A stretch of DNA of 64,000 nt from JBELMB01 sp042088665 (lineage in GTDB: Bacteria > Pseudomonadota > Alphaproteobacteria > Rhodobacterales > Rhodobacteraceae): assembly GCA_042088665.1 (NCBI GenBank), contig JBELMB010000003.1, positions 1-64,000 of the forward strand, in the 5' to 3' direction. The position numbers were made by a program, and so were the translations under genes. Below the pieces are notes generated by a model, which ran no database searches, had not been told where the DNA came from, and saw only the letters and a program-made list of their open reading frames with translations. Of the stretch, positions 17,245 to 26,211 are shown piece by piece. Numbering within the stretch: the stretch's first letter is position 1; each line of letters opens with the position of its first letter.

Positions 17245-17318
17245 GCGGGCGTTGTGTAATGGTAAGACCCTTGCCTTCCAAGCAAGAGATGCGGGTTCGA
17301 TTCCCGCCGCCCGCTCCA
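17245..17318 (+). tRNA. tRNA-Gly (anticodon TCC)
   Basis: A 74-base cloverleaf. The acceptor stem GCGGGCG pairs with CGCCCGC, followed by discriminator T and an encoded CCA. The D-loop contains TAATGGTAA. The anticodon stem CTTGC/GCAAG closes loop CTTCCAA, giving anticodon TCC, which reads GGA and GGG. The T-stem GCGGG/CCCGC closes loop TTCGATT. All stems are fully paired, so this is a functional gene. Confidence 0.96.
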
Positions 17319-17582
17319 CCATACTCTCTTCCCTTGCTTTGACATTCAAGACCCGTGTTCGAGGCTCAATGGTCACCGCTTGTGAACAGGCGTCCAGCCG
17401 CCCGCTCTGCTTCGGATCGGGCCCATCACGAGACGTGATCGCGTCAGCCAATCAGCAGGGATTGGTTCCCGGACGGTCTTTGGCTGGATCTGGGTCGTGA
17501 TGTATCTCGCGCTTCGACTCTTCGCCGCCAGATCGGAGCCACCGGAAGGACCGCCAAGAGCGCGAGACCCCAAAGCCCGACG

Positions 17583-18188
17583 TCAGCCCGCAAGAAGACC
17601 CGCAAGCGCATCGATTTCGACCTGGCGCAATTCGTGACCCCCCTCGTGGATCTGCGTGCTCACCTCGGCGCCCTGCGCCTCGAACCAGTTGATCAGCCGG
17701 GTGCTGGAAGCAAAAGGTGTGATCGGATCGCGGCGCCCGGCGGTCACAAGGATCTTGCGGCCTTCCAGTCCCGTCACCGGCTCTGGGTTCCAAGGGATCA
17801 GCGGATGCAAAAGACCGACGCGGTCAAACAATTCAGGCTGGGCCATGACAACCGAGGCGAGGATATTGGCCCCGTTGGAGTAGCCGAACCCAAAGACCGG
17901 ACTGTCGGGATGCGCGGCCTTGTGCGCGGTGACATAGGCGACCATTTGCTCCGTCCGCCGGGCGAGGTCCGCCATGTCGTAGACACCCTCGCCCGTACGG
18001 CGAAAGAAGCGCGCCGCGCCACCCTCTGACACATCGCCGCGCGGAGAGACGATCCCAGCGCCGGGCACCATGGATCTGGCCAGATCAAAGAACTGCTGTT
18101 CGTCCCCGCCGGTGCCATGAAAGGCGAAAACCAGCGGCTTTCCGGCCTCGGGGGCAGTGGACAGCCCGTGGTAGAGGGTCGTGGACAT
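17583..18188 (-). CDS. Alpha/beta hydrolase, MhqD/carboxylesterase-like
   Basis: A 201-residue serine hydrolase of the phospholipase/carboxylesterase group. Oxyanion-hole motif FHGTGGDEQQ is near residue 24. The nucleophile Ser sits in GYSNGAN near residue 104, Asp in AGRRDPITP and His in EGGHELR near the C-terminus, so the triad is complete. It lies 119 bases downstream of a ring-cleaving-dioxygenase-like VOC gene on the same strand. In Bacillus the equivalents MhqD and MhqO are co-regulated by quinone stress, so a role in quinone or aromatic electrophile detoxification is inferred. Confidence 0.85.
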   Translation of the reverse strand: MSTTLYHGLSTAPEAGKPLVFAFHGTGGDEQQFFDLARSMVPGAGIVSPRGDVSEGGAARFFRRTGEGVYDMADLARRTEQMVAYVTAHKAAHPDSPVFGFGYSNGANILASVVMAQPELFDRVGLLHPLIPWNPEPVTGLEGRKILVTAGRRDPITPFASSTRLINWFEAQGAEVSTQIHEGGHELRQVEIDALAGLLAG

Positions 18189-18307
18189 GATATCTCTCCT
18201 GTCGGGCGAAACGCCCGTCGACGATGTGGTGTCGCGAAGTGCTGCAACCCTTGGCCGAAGCGCGTCAAAACCGCGCGTACGGCCAAGGGAACTGTTCCGG
18301 CGCCCGC

Positions 18308-19240
18308 TCAGGCGGCGAGACGGGGCAAGCGGCCCTCGATCTGGGCGCGATGGGGCTCATAGCGGGTTGGCAGTTTCAGGGCCTCCCCGAGGTGCGCCGT
18401 GTCTTCGTCGCGGTCAAATCCCGGCTCATTGGTGGCGATCTCAAAGAGCACCCCGCCCGGCGTCCGGAAATAGATCGCCCAGAAGTAATCGCGGTCGATC
18501 ACGGGCGTGACCTGATAGCCGGTCTGCATCAGCGCCTCGCGCACCCGCAGTTGGGCGGCGCGATCCTCCACCGCGAAGGCGATGTGGTGCACCGACCCGG
18601 CCCCCTGACCCGCAGCGCGGGCATCGGGCATCTGCTCCAGATCGATCGTGTCCGCGGCATTGCCGCCCTCGACGATGTAGCGGGTCACGGCGCCTTCGGT
18701 CTCGGCCTTCTGATAGCCCATGTAGGTCAGCAACTCGCCGGTCGCAGCCGCATCGCGCAGTTGAAAGCGCGCGCCCCGGAACCCAAGGATCCCGTTGTCT
18801 TCGGACACACCGTTTCCGGTCCATGGCGTGCGCCCCTGCGCGGCGCTCTCGACCAGCGCAAAACCGTCGCCATCGGGTCCGTCAAAGCTCAACCGTGCCT
18901 CGCCAAAGGCAGTGGTCCGGGCCAATCCGGTGACACCCTGCCCTGACAGGTGCTCTGACCAGAACGGCAAAGTGCCCTTGGGCACGGCGAATTCGGTCAC
19001 GCCGACCTCACCCGCGCCACGGTGGCCGCGCGGCATGTCGCCAAAGGGGAAGTAAGTCATCACCGAACCGGGCGTGCCGACCTCATCGCCGTAGTAGAGG
19101 TGATAGACCTCCGGCGCGTCAAAGTTCACCGTTTTCTTGACCCGGCGCAGACCCAGCGTCCGGGTGAAAAAGCTGTTGTTCTGATTGGCATCTGCCGCCA
19201 TCGACGTCACGTGGTGCAGGCCTTTGATGTCCTTGATCAT
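18308..19240 (-). CDS. VOC-family ring-cleaving dioxygenase, MhqO-like
   Basis: A 310-residue protein with two vicinal-oxygen-chelate domains. Candidate metal ligands are His in GLHHVTS (near residue 7), His in VHHIAFAV (near residue 217) and Glu in LFEIATNEPGFD. The length and the NNSFFTRTLGLRRVKKTVNFD block are typical of the MhqO/PcpA-like glyoxalase subgroup. The ATG at 19240 follows an AAAGGAT-type site. It is divergent from a LysR gene over a control region with two palindromes. Likely role: ring opening of hydroquinones; the substrate is inferred from the family only. Confidence 0.87.
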   Translation of the reverse strand: MIKDIKGLHHVTSMAADANQNNSFFTRTLGLRRVKKTVNFDAPEVYHLYYGDEVGTPGSVMTYFPFGDMPRGHRGAGEVGVTEFAVPKGTLPFWSEHLSGQGVTGLARTTAFGEARLSFDGPDGDGFALVESAAQGRTPWTGNGVSEDNGILGFRGARFQLRDAAATGELLTYMGYQKAETEGAVTRYIVEGGNAADTIDLEQMPDARAAGQGAGSVHHIAFAVEDRAAQLRVREALMQTGYQVTPVIDRDYFWAIYFRTPGGVLFEIATNEPGFDRDEDTAHLGEALKLPTRYEPHRAQIEGRLPRLAA

Positions 19241-19294
19241 GTGATGATCCTTTCGCTGTCGTCGTTTCCGTTGACACCAAGGTAGGCCGCGATA

Positions 19295-19345
19295 GCCATT
19301 TCGTGAATGGCAATGGATTTGCATTTACTATTGCCTGAAATGCAA
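19295..19345. promoter_or_regulatory. Two inverted repeats in the mhqO/LysR divergent control region
   Basis: GCCATT-N5-AATGGC lies at 19295-19311. TTGCATTT-N11-AAATGCAA lies at 19319-19345 and ends 13 bases before the LysR start codon. Both repeats are perfect. The long spaced palindrome fits a LysR-type recognition site for autoregulation, and the shorter one is placed where it could act as the activation or operator site for the mhqO-like gene. Confidence 0.55.
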
Positions 19346-19358
19346 CAATCATGCCTCC

Positions 19359-20273
19359 ATGGAAGACCTCAAATCGATCCGCGTGTTTCTGGAGGTGGCC
19401 AGCCACCTCAGCTTTGCCCGTGCGGCAGAGGCACTGCGCATGACGCCTGCCTCGGTCACGCGGATCATTGCCCGGCTGGAGACGGATCTGGGCGTGCAAC
19501 TTTTCGTGCGCACCACGCGACAGGTCTCCCTGACCAGTGCCGGGGCTGTCGTGGTGGCGCGCTACGGGCCATTGGTACGGGAATTCGACGCCGTCACGAC
19601 AGAGATCACGCGCGCCAGTCGGCCCGACACCGGGCGGCTGAGGATCAACGCGCCGCTGTCGATGGGAATGCGGTTGATGCCCCGTCTGGTGGACAGCTTT
19701 CGCCTTGCCTACCCGCGCATCGACATCGACGTGCACCTGACGGATGCCCTCGTCGACATCATCGAAGAGGACAGCGATCTGGCAATCCGCGTCTCACAGG
19801 CACCAAAGGACAAATCGACGATCTGGCGCAAGATCTGTGAGATCCCGCGCCACGCTGTCGCGTCCCCCGCCCTGTTGGAGCGCATCGGCGCGCCCGACAC
19901 CCCGGAGGCGCTCGACCCGCAATGGATGTTGTCCTACAGCGCTGACGCACGGGCCGAGGCATGGGCCTTTCGCAAAGGCGCGCAGCGCCGGACCGTTCGC
20001 GCAGGGCGGCACGTGATCTCCAACAATGGTGACTTTCTCTATGGGCTGGCGGCTGCAGGGGGTGGCATCTGCGTGCTGCCCGAGTTCATCGTGGCGCAGG
20101 GTCTGGCAACCGGTGAGGTGGTCATGGTGTTGCCCGATTGGGACCTCTCCTCGCTCTGGCTGACGCTGTATTACCCCCCGTATGAACGCCTGCCGCCACT
20201 GGTGGCGACCTTCACCGAGTTCTTCGAGGCCTATCTGCGGGACCTCGATGGCATGGTCTTTCTGAACGGCTGA
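19359..20273 (+). CDS. LysR-family transcriptional regulator
   Basis: A 304-residue regulator with an N-terminal winged helix at residues 1-60 (FLEVASHLSFARAAEALRMTPASVTRIIARLE) and a C-terminal effector-binding domain of the CrgA/DmlR-like class. It is divergent from the mhqO-like gene and probably controls it through the two palindromes between them. This class usually senses aromatic or electrophilic small molecules. The family assignment is clear; the effector is inferred from the neighbours. Confidence 0.92.
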   Translation: MEDLKSIRVFLEVASHLSFARAAEALRMTPASVTRIIARLETDLGVQLFVRTTRQVSLTSAGAVVVARYGPLVREFDAVTTEITRASRPDTGRLRINAPLSMGMRLMPRLVDSFRLAYPRIDIDVHLTDALVDIIEEDSDLAIRVSQAPKDKSTIWRKICEIPRHAVASPALLERIGAPDTPEALDPQWMLSYSADARAEAWAFRKGAQRRTVRAGRHVISNNGDFLYGLAAAGGGICVLPEFIVAQGLATGEVVMVLPDWDLSSLWLTLYYPPYERLPPLVATFTEFFEAYLRDLDGMVFLNG

Positions 20274-20344
20274 GACCGCTAACACTGGCGCTGCCCCGAT
20301 GCCTGTGGTCAATTGACGTGGCCACCACCCTAGGGAAAGCTGTA

Positions 20345-21406
20345 ATGCATCGTATCGCCCTGCTCGCCGGAGACGGCATCGGACCAGAGATCACGACAGC
20401 CACGCGCCAGGTCATGGTCGCGGCCTCCGACCGTTTTGGACTGGATCTGCAGTTCGAAGAGATCAGCATCGGCTTTGAGGCGCTGCAGGCGCAGGGCGGT
20501 ACATTCCCCGAGTCCGCCTATGAGGCGACCGCGGCCTGCGACGGCATCGTGCTTGGCCCGGTGTCGCACAATGCCTATCCGGGGCCGGAGGCGGGCGGGA
20601 TCAACCCGTCGGGTGCGCTGCGCAAGCGGTTGGATCTCTTTGCCAATATCCGGCCAGCGCGCTCCCGGGCGAGCATTCCGCCCCGTGCGGGTGTCCCGCT
20701 GGACCTTGTCGTGGTGCGCGAGAACACCGAGGGCTTCTATGCCGATCGCAACATGCATCAGGGACCGGGAGAGATGATGGTGACCGAGGATGTCGCCATC
20801 GCGATCCGCCGGATCACCCGCGGGGCCTGCCTGCGCATCGCGAAGGAGGCCGTTCGCCTTGCCCAGACGCGCAGCAGGCGGGTGACCGCGGTCCACAAGG
20901 CGAATGTCATGCGCACGACCTGCGGGCTGTTTCTGGACTGTTGCCGTCAGGTCGCGGCAGACCATCCCGATGTCACCTACGAAGAACAGCTCGTCGACGC
21001 CATGTGCGCCCTGCTGGTGCGGGCGCCTGATCGTCACGACGTGATCGTGACCACCAATATGTTCGGTGACATCCTCTCCGATCTGGCCTCCGAACTTTCG
21101 GGCAGTCTTGGCCTTGCCGCCTCGCTGAACGCCGGGACCGACCGGGCGATGGCGCAGGCGCAGCACGGCTCGGCCCCTGACATCGCGGGCAAGGACATGG
21201 CCAACCCGGCGTCGCTCATCGGGTCGGCGGCGATGTTGCTGGACTGGATGGGACGGCACCGCAACGCAGAGCATTTCTGCCACGCTGCAGAGGCCATCGA
21301 GGTCGCGCTTGAGACCACATTGCGCACCCCGGGCAGCCGCACCCGTGATCTGGGCGGAACCTTCGGGACAGCCGAATTTGCCGCCGCGGTGGCCGCAAGG
21401 CTGTGA
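20345..21406 (+). CDS. Isocitrate/isopropylmalate dehydrogenase-family protein
   Basis: A 353-residue beta-decarboxylating dehydrogenase. Motifs: LLAGDGIGPEI at the N-terminus, VVRENTEGFYAD (phosphate and nucleotide region), AVHKANVM with the catalytic Lys, and TTNMFGDILSDLASELSGSLGLAASLN with the metal-binding Asp residues. The ATG at 20345 with AGGGAAA upstream is preferred to a GTG at 20318. The RENTEG loop resembles homoisocitrate and NAD-isocitrate dehydrogenases more than LeuB. It is alone, not next to leuCD, so a role in leucine synthesis is unlikely. Substrate unknown. Confidence 0.85.
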   Translation: MHRIALLAGDGIGPEITTATRQVMVAASDRFGLDLQFEEISIGFEALQAQGGTFPESAYEATAACDGIVLGPVSHNAYPGPEAGGINPSGALRKRLDLFANIRPARSRASIPPRAGVPLDLVVVRENTEGFYADRNMHQGPGEMMVTEDVAIAIRRITRGACLRIAKEAVRLAQTRSRRVTAVHKANVMRTTCGLFLDCCRQVAADHPDVTYEEQLVDAMCALLVRAPDRHDVIVTTNMFGDILSDLASELSGSLGLAASLNAGTDRAMAQAQHGSAPDIAGKDMANPASLIGSAAMLLDWMGRHRNAEHFCHAAEAIEVALETTLRTPGSRTRDLGGTFGTAEFAAAVAARL

Positions 21407-21536
21407 TCTCGTGACACTTCCAGACGGTGCCTTGCGGCAACGGGTCCCTTGACCCGCCGGTCAGGCATGGCAAAAGGCAGTCTGAAAAAGCGTATGCACC
21501 TGCGACCAGCAAAGGCGCAGGCCGGGAGGAGACAAG

Positions 21537-23327
21537 ATGGCCGACGGTACCGCACAAGAGGCAGAGCGCGCAAAGTCGCGCAACTTCGGCTCCTTGCGCG
21601 CGCTGTGGCCCTTCATGCTGCCGTACAAACTGCTGATGCTGGCGGCTTTGACCGCGCTTGTTGTGACCGCGGCGATCTCGCTGGTGCTGCCTCTGGCCGT
21701 GCGCCGCGTGGTGGACCATTTCAACGCGCCGGACGGCACATTGCTGGACCAATACTTTGGTGCCGCGCTGGCGATTGCCGGTCTGCTCGCATTGGGCACG
21801 GCGCTGCGCTACGCGCTGGTCACCCGCTTTGGCGAGCGTGTGGTGGCCGATGTGCGCATGGCAGTCTTTGACAAGGTCATCGGGCTGTCACCGGCTTTCT
21901 ACGAAAAGATCATGACCGGCGAAGTGTTGAGCCGGATCACCACGGACACCACGCTGATCCTGTCGGTGATCGGATCGTCGATCTCTATCGCGCTGCGCAA
22001 TATCCTTCTGTTCATCGGCGGGCTGATCCTGATGCTGTTCACATCCGCCAAACTGACCGGGCTGGTCTTGCTGATCGTGCCTGCCGTGGTGGTGCCGATC
22101 CTCGTGCTGGGCCGTCGGATGCGCGTGCTGAGCCGCGAGAGTCAGGATTGGATCGCGGCCTCTTCGGGCAATGCCTCCGAGGCGCTGAGCTCTGTGCAGA
22201 CCGTGCAGGCCTACACCCATGAGATCCTGTCCCGCGGCACCTTTGCCGAGGTCACGGAAAAAAGCTTTGACGCCGCGCGCCGCCGGATCTGGACCCGCGC
22301 CGCGATGACGGTGATCGTCATTTTCCTTGTCTTTACCGGCATTGTCGGGGTGCTCTGGATCGGGGCTTGGGACGTGCGCGCGGGCGACATGTCGCCCGGC
22401 ACGCTCATCCAGTTCCTGATCTACGCGATCATGGTCGCGGGCGCCGTGGGCGCATTGTCGGAAACATGGTCCGAACTGCAACGCGCCGCTGGCGCGACGG
22501 AACGGCTGGTGGAATTGCTGGAGGCCGAAGATGCCGTCGAAGATCCGGCCGAGCCCAAGGGCTTGATCACACCGGTGCGCGGCGAGATCACTTTTGACGA
22601 CGTACATTTTGCTTACCCTTCGCGGGCGGAGATCCCCGCGCTGGATGGCGTCTCCCTGCACATCGAGCCCGGTGAAACCGTGGCGCTGGTGGGACCTTCG
22701 GGCGCAGGCAAGACCACGATCATCCAGCTGTTGCAGCGATTCTACGACCCCCTGTCCGGCCAGGTCACCATTGACGGCGTGCCCTTGACCGAACTGGAAC
22801 GCGCCGAGTTCCGCAAGCATATCGCGCTTGTGCCGCAGGATCCGGTGATCTTTGCCGCCTCGGCGCGCGGCAACATCCGTTTTGGCCGCCCCGACGCCAC
22901 CGACGCAGAGATCGAAGCCGCAGCCAAAGCTGCGGCAGCGCATGACTTTCTCACGGCACTGCCCGACGGCTATGACACATGGCTCGGCGAGCGGGGCGTG
23001 ATGCTCTCGGGCGGACAAAAGCAACGTGTGGCCATCGCCCGGGCGATCCTGCGCGACGCGCCGGTGCTGCTGCTGGACGAAGCGACCTCTGCGCTGGACG
23101 CCGAAAGCGAGCGCGCGGTGCAAAAGGCCGTTGACCAGCTGGCGCAGGGGCGCACGACAATAATCGTCGCCCACCGTCTGGCCACAGTGAAAAAGGCCAA
23201 CCGCATCGTCGTGCTGGATCAGGGGCGGATCATGGCCACTGGCAGCCACGACGCGCTGGTGGCTGAAGGCGGGCTCTATGCGCGCCTTGCCCGGCTTCAG
23301 TTCACGGATGGGATCGCCGCAGAATAA
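21537..23327 (+). CDS. ABC transporter, fused permease/ATPase (MsbA/LmrA-like exporter)
   Basis: A 596-residue half-transporter. An N-terminal six-helix exporter domain (residues about 30-320) is followed by an ATPase domain with Walker A GPSGAGKTT, Q-loop VPQDPVIF, signature LSGGQKQR, Walker B LLLDEATSALD and H-loop AHRL. GGGAGGAG precedes the ATG. It is probably a homodimeric exporter of lipids or hydrophobic compounds. No neighbouring gene indicates the cargo; the next gene on the other strand ends 13 bases after it. Confidence 0.93.
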   Translation: MADGTAQEAERAKSRNFGSLRALWPFMLPYKLLMLAALTALVVTAAISLVLPLAVRRVVDHFNAPDGTLLDQYFGAALAIAGLLALGTALRYALVTRFGERVVADVRMAVFDKVIGLSPAFYEKIMTGEVLSRITTDTTLILSVIGSSISIALRNILLFIGGLILMLFTSAKLTGLVLLIVPAVVVPILVLGRRMRVLSRESQDWIAASSGNASEALSSVQTVQAYTHEILSRGTFAEVTEKSFDAARRRIWTRAAMTVIVIFLVFTGIVGVLWIGAWDVRAGDMSPGTLIQFLIYAIMVAGAVGALSETWSELQRAAGATERLVELLEAEDAVEDPAEPKGLITPVRGEITFDDVHFAYPSRAEIPALDGVSLHIEPGETVALVGPSGAGKTTIIQLLQRFYDPLSGQVTIDGVPLTELERAEFRKHIALVPQDPVIFAASARGNIRFGRPDATDAEIEAAAKAAAAHDFLTALPDGYDTWLGERGVMLSGGQKQRVAIARAILRDAPVLLLDEATSALDAESERAVQKAVDQLAQGRTTIIVAHRLATVKKANRIVVLDQGRIMATGSHDALVAEGGLYARLARLQFTDGIAAE

Positions 23328-23339
23328 GGCGGACGCGGG

Positions 23340-23693
23340 TCACGCCGCTGGATCGGCGCTGAACCGATCACCGTGATGGTCCCGCCAGTGGGTTATCGCC
23401 TCTGACCAGCTTGGCGGCCTGTCGCTTTGATAGTGATGAAACACGCCCACCGCGCCCATGGCGTCAACCCGCGCCATGGCCCGGGCATGCGCGCCCGACG
23501 TGGCAAAGCGCTTCATCTCGACCGGGCTGTCCCAGGCTGTGAGCGAGAAATACAACTCCCCTTGCTGCGACACGCGGCTGTCGATCAGCCCCGACCAGCG
23601 CCGCACCTGCGCCAGCGACCGCAAGGTGTGAAAGCTGAATTCGGCTCTTGCCAGACCCGGTTGCACCGTGATCCCTCCGATTGCAATAAACAT
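23340..23693 (-). CDS. Small dimeric alpha-beta-barrel-like protein, unknown function
   Basis: A 117-residue protein of unknown function. The pattern FSFHTLRSLAQVRRWSGL...LYFSLTAWDSPVEMKRFATSGAH, with alternating strands and a central helix, resembles the antibiotic-biosynthesis-monooxygenase/DUF3291 fold. No catalytic residues can be named. The start ATG at 23693 precedes a beta-strand (MFIAIGGITV). The C-terminus ends in WRDHHGDRF. It stands alone, convergent with the ABC exporter. Confidence 0.65.
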   Translation of the reverse strand: MFIAIGGITVQPGLARAEFSFHTLRSLAQVRRWSGLIDSRVSQQGELYFSLTAWDSPVEMKRFATSGAHARAMARVDAMGAVGVFHHYQSDRPPSWSEAITHWRDHHGDRFSADPAA

Positions 23694-23814
23694 GCCTGCA
23701 CTCCTGCGCGCCGCAGCCCGGTTGCCAGTACCACGCCGCCATGTCCGGCTCTGGCTCACTTGAATTGATACGCGTCAGGCAGACCTGCGGATCACGCGCC
23801 GCGAGCAAGGAAAA

Positions 23815-23840
23815 AGGCCCCCTCCAACCGGAAGGGGCCT
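23815..23840 (-). terminator. Rho-independent terminator of the 5'-nucleotidase gene
   Basis: On the minus strand, a 7-bp GC stem (AGGCCCC/GGGGCCT) with a 12-base loop is followed by TTTTTCC. It sits 40 bases after the 5'-nucleotidase stop codon. Confidence 0.8.
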
Positions 23841-23879
23841 CTGGTCCGCGCAAACGCGCCTGACCGGTCTCGTTGTGGG

Positions 23880-25439
23880 TTACTCGGCAATCACGGTGAT
23901 GCGACCGTCGAGATAGGGCTCATAGGGGCCCTTTGCTGCGAGGAACTCTGCGGTGACATCGGCAAGGTCGGGGCCGTAGTCATAGGCGTTCATCGCGTCG
24001 ACGAACATCTTGTATCCGTCACCGCCGTTGCGAACGTAGTTGTTGGACACCATGCCATAGACCTTTTCCATGTCGAGCGGCGCGCCACCCACCATGACCT
24101 CGGTGATACGCTCACCGGCGGGTTTTGTGACATCGGCGGTGAAGGTCATGCCCGCCACCTGCGGGAACCGGCCAGCGCCATCCTCGATCTGGCTCACACC
24201 GTTTTCCAGTGCGGCCATGACGGTCGCGCCCGTGACCTGAAAGGTCGACAGCGTGTTCTGGAAAGGCAGCACGGTCAGGACCTCGCCCATGCTGACATCG
24301 CCCGCGTCGATGGAGGCACGGATGCCACCGCCGTTCTGAAAGGCGATGTCGATGCCCTGATCCTTCACCCGGTCCAGCATGGCGTCGGTGATCAGGTTGC
24401 CCATCTCGCATTCCACGGCGCGGCAAAAGCTGCGATCGCCCTGAATGGGTGCCGCGGATTCGGCCACGATCTCGTTGCGGATCTCGTCCAGCGGAACGGC
24501 GGCCTCGGCGATGCGCGCCTTAACGGCTTCGTCCTGCGTCACCGAAGCGTCCATCAGGATCGGACCACCTGTGGCCGAGACGACATTGCCATCGTCGTCA
24601 AAGGTCACGTTCAGCTCGCCGAGGTATTTGCCATAGGCGTAGGCTTGCACGATCTGCACGCCGTTCTGCACGGTGGGATAGGGGCCGTCAGCCTTCTCGT
24701 CATTGCTGTTGAGATAGGTGTTGGTGTGGCCACCGACGATCACGTCGATGCCGGTGGTGGCATCGGCGATATATTTGTCCATCTCGTAGCCGGAATGCGA
24801 GAGCACGACGATCTTGTCCACGCCTTCGGCCAGCAATTTGTCGACTTCGGCTTGTGCGGCGGGCGCCGGGTCGCTGAAGATCACGTTCGGTCCGGGGGAG
24901 GACAGCTCTGCCGTGGACTGCGGTGTCAGGCCGACGAGGCCGATCTGCTCACCGCCCACTTCGAGGATTGTGGATTTGACAAGCGCATCCGCCAGCGCCG
25001 GTTCACCGGTGTAGTCGGCGTTCGACATCAGGACCGGGAATTCCACGGCGTCGATGAAACCGCGCAGCACTTCGGGGCCATGATTGAACTCGTGGTTGCC
25101 AACCGTCATGGCGGCGTAGCCCATCTGGTTCATCATCTCCGCGGCAAGCATGCCCTTGTAGTAGCTGAAGAACAGCGTGCCCTGAAACTGGTCACCACCG
25201 TCCACGAGCAAGTAGTTGTCCGCCCGGGCCTTGGCATCGTTGATGGCGGTCATCAGACGCGCCGAGCCACCAAAGCACTTTCCTTCGGCGTCGTCTTCGG
25301 CGGAACATCCCGAATCATACTTCGAGATCGGCTCAAAGCGCGCGTGAAAGTCATTGGTGTGCAGGATGGTCAACGTGAACTCTGCCTGCGCTGCGCCTGC
25401 AATCAATGCGGCGGCGGCGGTGGTCATCAGGAAACGCAT
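23880..25439 (-). CDS. Periplasmic bifunctional 5'-nucleotidase/metallophosphatase (UshA-like)
   Basis: A 519-residue exported enzyme. A Sec signal peptide (residues 1-19, cleavage after AQA) leads into a metallophosphatase domain with all metal motifs: HTNDFHARFEP, DGGDQFQG, GNHEFNHGPE, LSHSGYEMD and GGHTN. A C-terminal 5'-nucleotidase domain (about residues 330-519) contains FQNGGGIRAS and SNNYVRNGGDGY for base stacking. It hydrolyses extracellular nucleotides or sugar nucleotides to salvage phosphate and nucleosides. It is monocistronic with its own terminator. Confidence 0.92.
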   Translation of the reverse strand: MRFLMTTAAAALIAGAAQAEFTLTILHTNDFHARFEPISKYDSGCSAEDDAEGKCFGGSARLMTAINDAKARADNYLLVDGGDQFQGTLFFSYYKGMLAAEMMNQMGYAAMTVGNHEFNHGPEVLRGFIDAVEFPVLMSNADYTGEPALADALVKSTILEVGGEQIGLVGLTPQSTAELSSPGPNVIFSDPAPAAQAEVDKLLAEGVDKIVVLSHSGYEMDKYIADATTGIDVIVGGHTNTYLNSNDEKADGPYPTVQNGVQIVQAYAYGKYLGELNVTFDDDGNVVSATGGPILMDASVTQDEAVKARIAEAAVPLDEIRNEIVAESAAPIQGDRSFCRAVECEMGNLITDAMLDRVKDQGIDIAFQNGGGIRASIDAGDVSMGEVLTVLPFQNTLSTFQVTGATVMAALENGVSQIEDGAGRFPQVAGMTFTADVTKPAGERITEVMVGGAPLDMEKVYGMVSNNYVRNGGDGYKMFVDAMNAYDYGPDLADVTAEFLAAKGPYEPYLDGRITVIAE

Positions 25440-25584
25440 CGGTCAAACCTCTCTGTTGCGTGTATTTTTTGGCCTTGCTGCGCTGCCGTCATGGCTGTGC
25501 AAAGCCTGACCGTCCTGTGACAGCCAAGAGTGACACTCGCATGACGGCTTGACCCCTCCAACGCGGCGGGGCAGTCCTTGGCGC

Positions 25585-25926
25585 ATGGAAATCTATAAGA
25601 TATTGCGGGCGACCGAATGGCAAGCGCTGCGCGCCTCGGGCGAGACCCCCGGCGCCCCCGTTGACGTAGCGGATGGCTACATTCACTTCTCCACTGCGGT
25701 GCAGGCACGCGAAACCGCCGCCAAGCATTTTGCCGGTGAGGCAGACCTGTTCCTCGCCGCGCTGGAGAGCGAACGGATGGGCGACGCGCTGATTTGGGAA
25801 CCTTCCCGGGGTGGCGCCCTTTTTCCGCATCTTTACGGGCCCTTGCGCCTGCAGGATGTGACATGGTGCCAACCCTTGCCGCTGGAAGAGGATGGTGCAC
25901 ATCGGTTTCCCGACGGATTCGCGTGA
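25585..25926 (+). CDS. DUF952 family protein
   Basis: A 113-residue protein matching DUF952: YKILRATEWQAL near the start, DVADGYIHFSTAVQARETAAKHF (the conserved DGxIHxS motif), and a PHLYGPL motif. Function is unknown; the family is small, cytosolic and widespread in bacteria. It precedes pyrD in the same direction, with a 285-base gap in which nothing else is recognised. Confidence 0.88.
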   Translation: MEIYKILRATEWQALRASGETPGAPVDVADGYIHFSTAVQARETAAKHFAGEADLFLAALESERMGDALIWEPSRGGALFPHLYGPLRLQDVTWCQPLPLEEDGAHRFPDGFA

Positions 25927-26211
25927 TGGGTGGTACCCCCACGGGGCTGCCCCGCAGGTCGACATCGTCATGCGGCTGACCTGGTGGCGCCCGCTTGAGG
26001 CGCAATCTGCTGTGGCGCTGATAATCTGTGCAGAAACCGGCGCGCCTGGTGCGCCTGGTCCTGAGCAGGTGTCGGATCACCGTCGCCGCCGGCCCTTTCG
26101 GGGTGCCGCGAGAGGGCGCCCCTCCAGCTTTGCGAAGGCCATGGGGCGCGGCGCAGGCCCGCTACATCGGAGTCCGAGTGTGACGGCAAGACAGTTTGGG
26201 GAGCGGAAGCG

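Noticed and set aside
17245..17582. tRNA-Gly as an island attachment site
   Set aside because: I found no second copy of the tRNA 3' end and no integrase nearby.
21888..23249. 453-codon minus-strand frame
   Set aside because: Antisense to the ABC exporter; Walker and signature motifs are on the plus strand.
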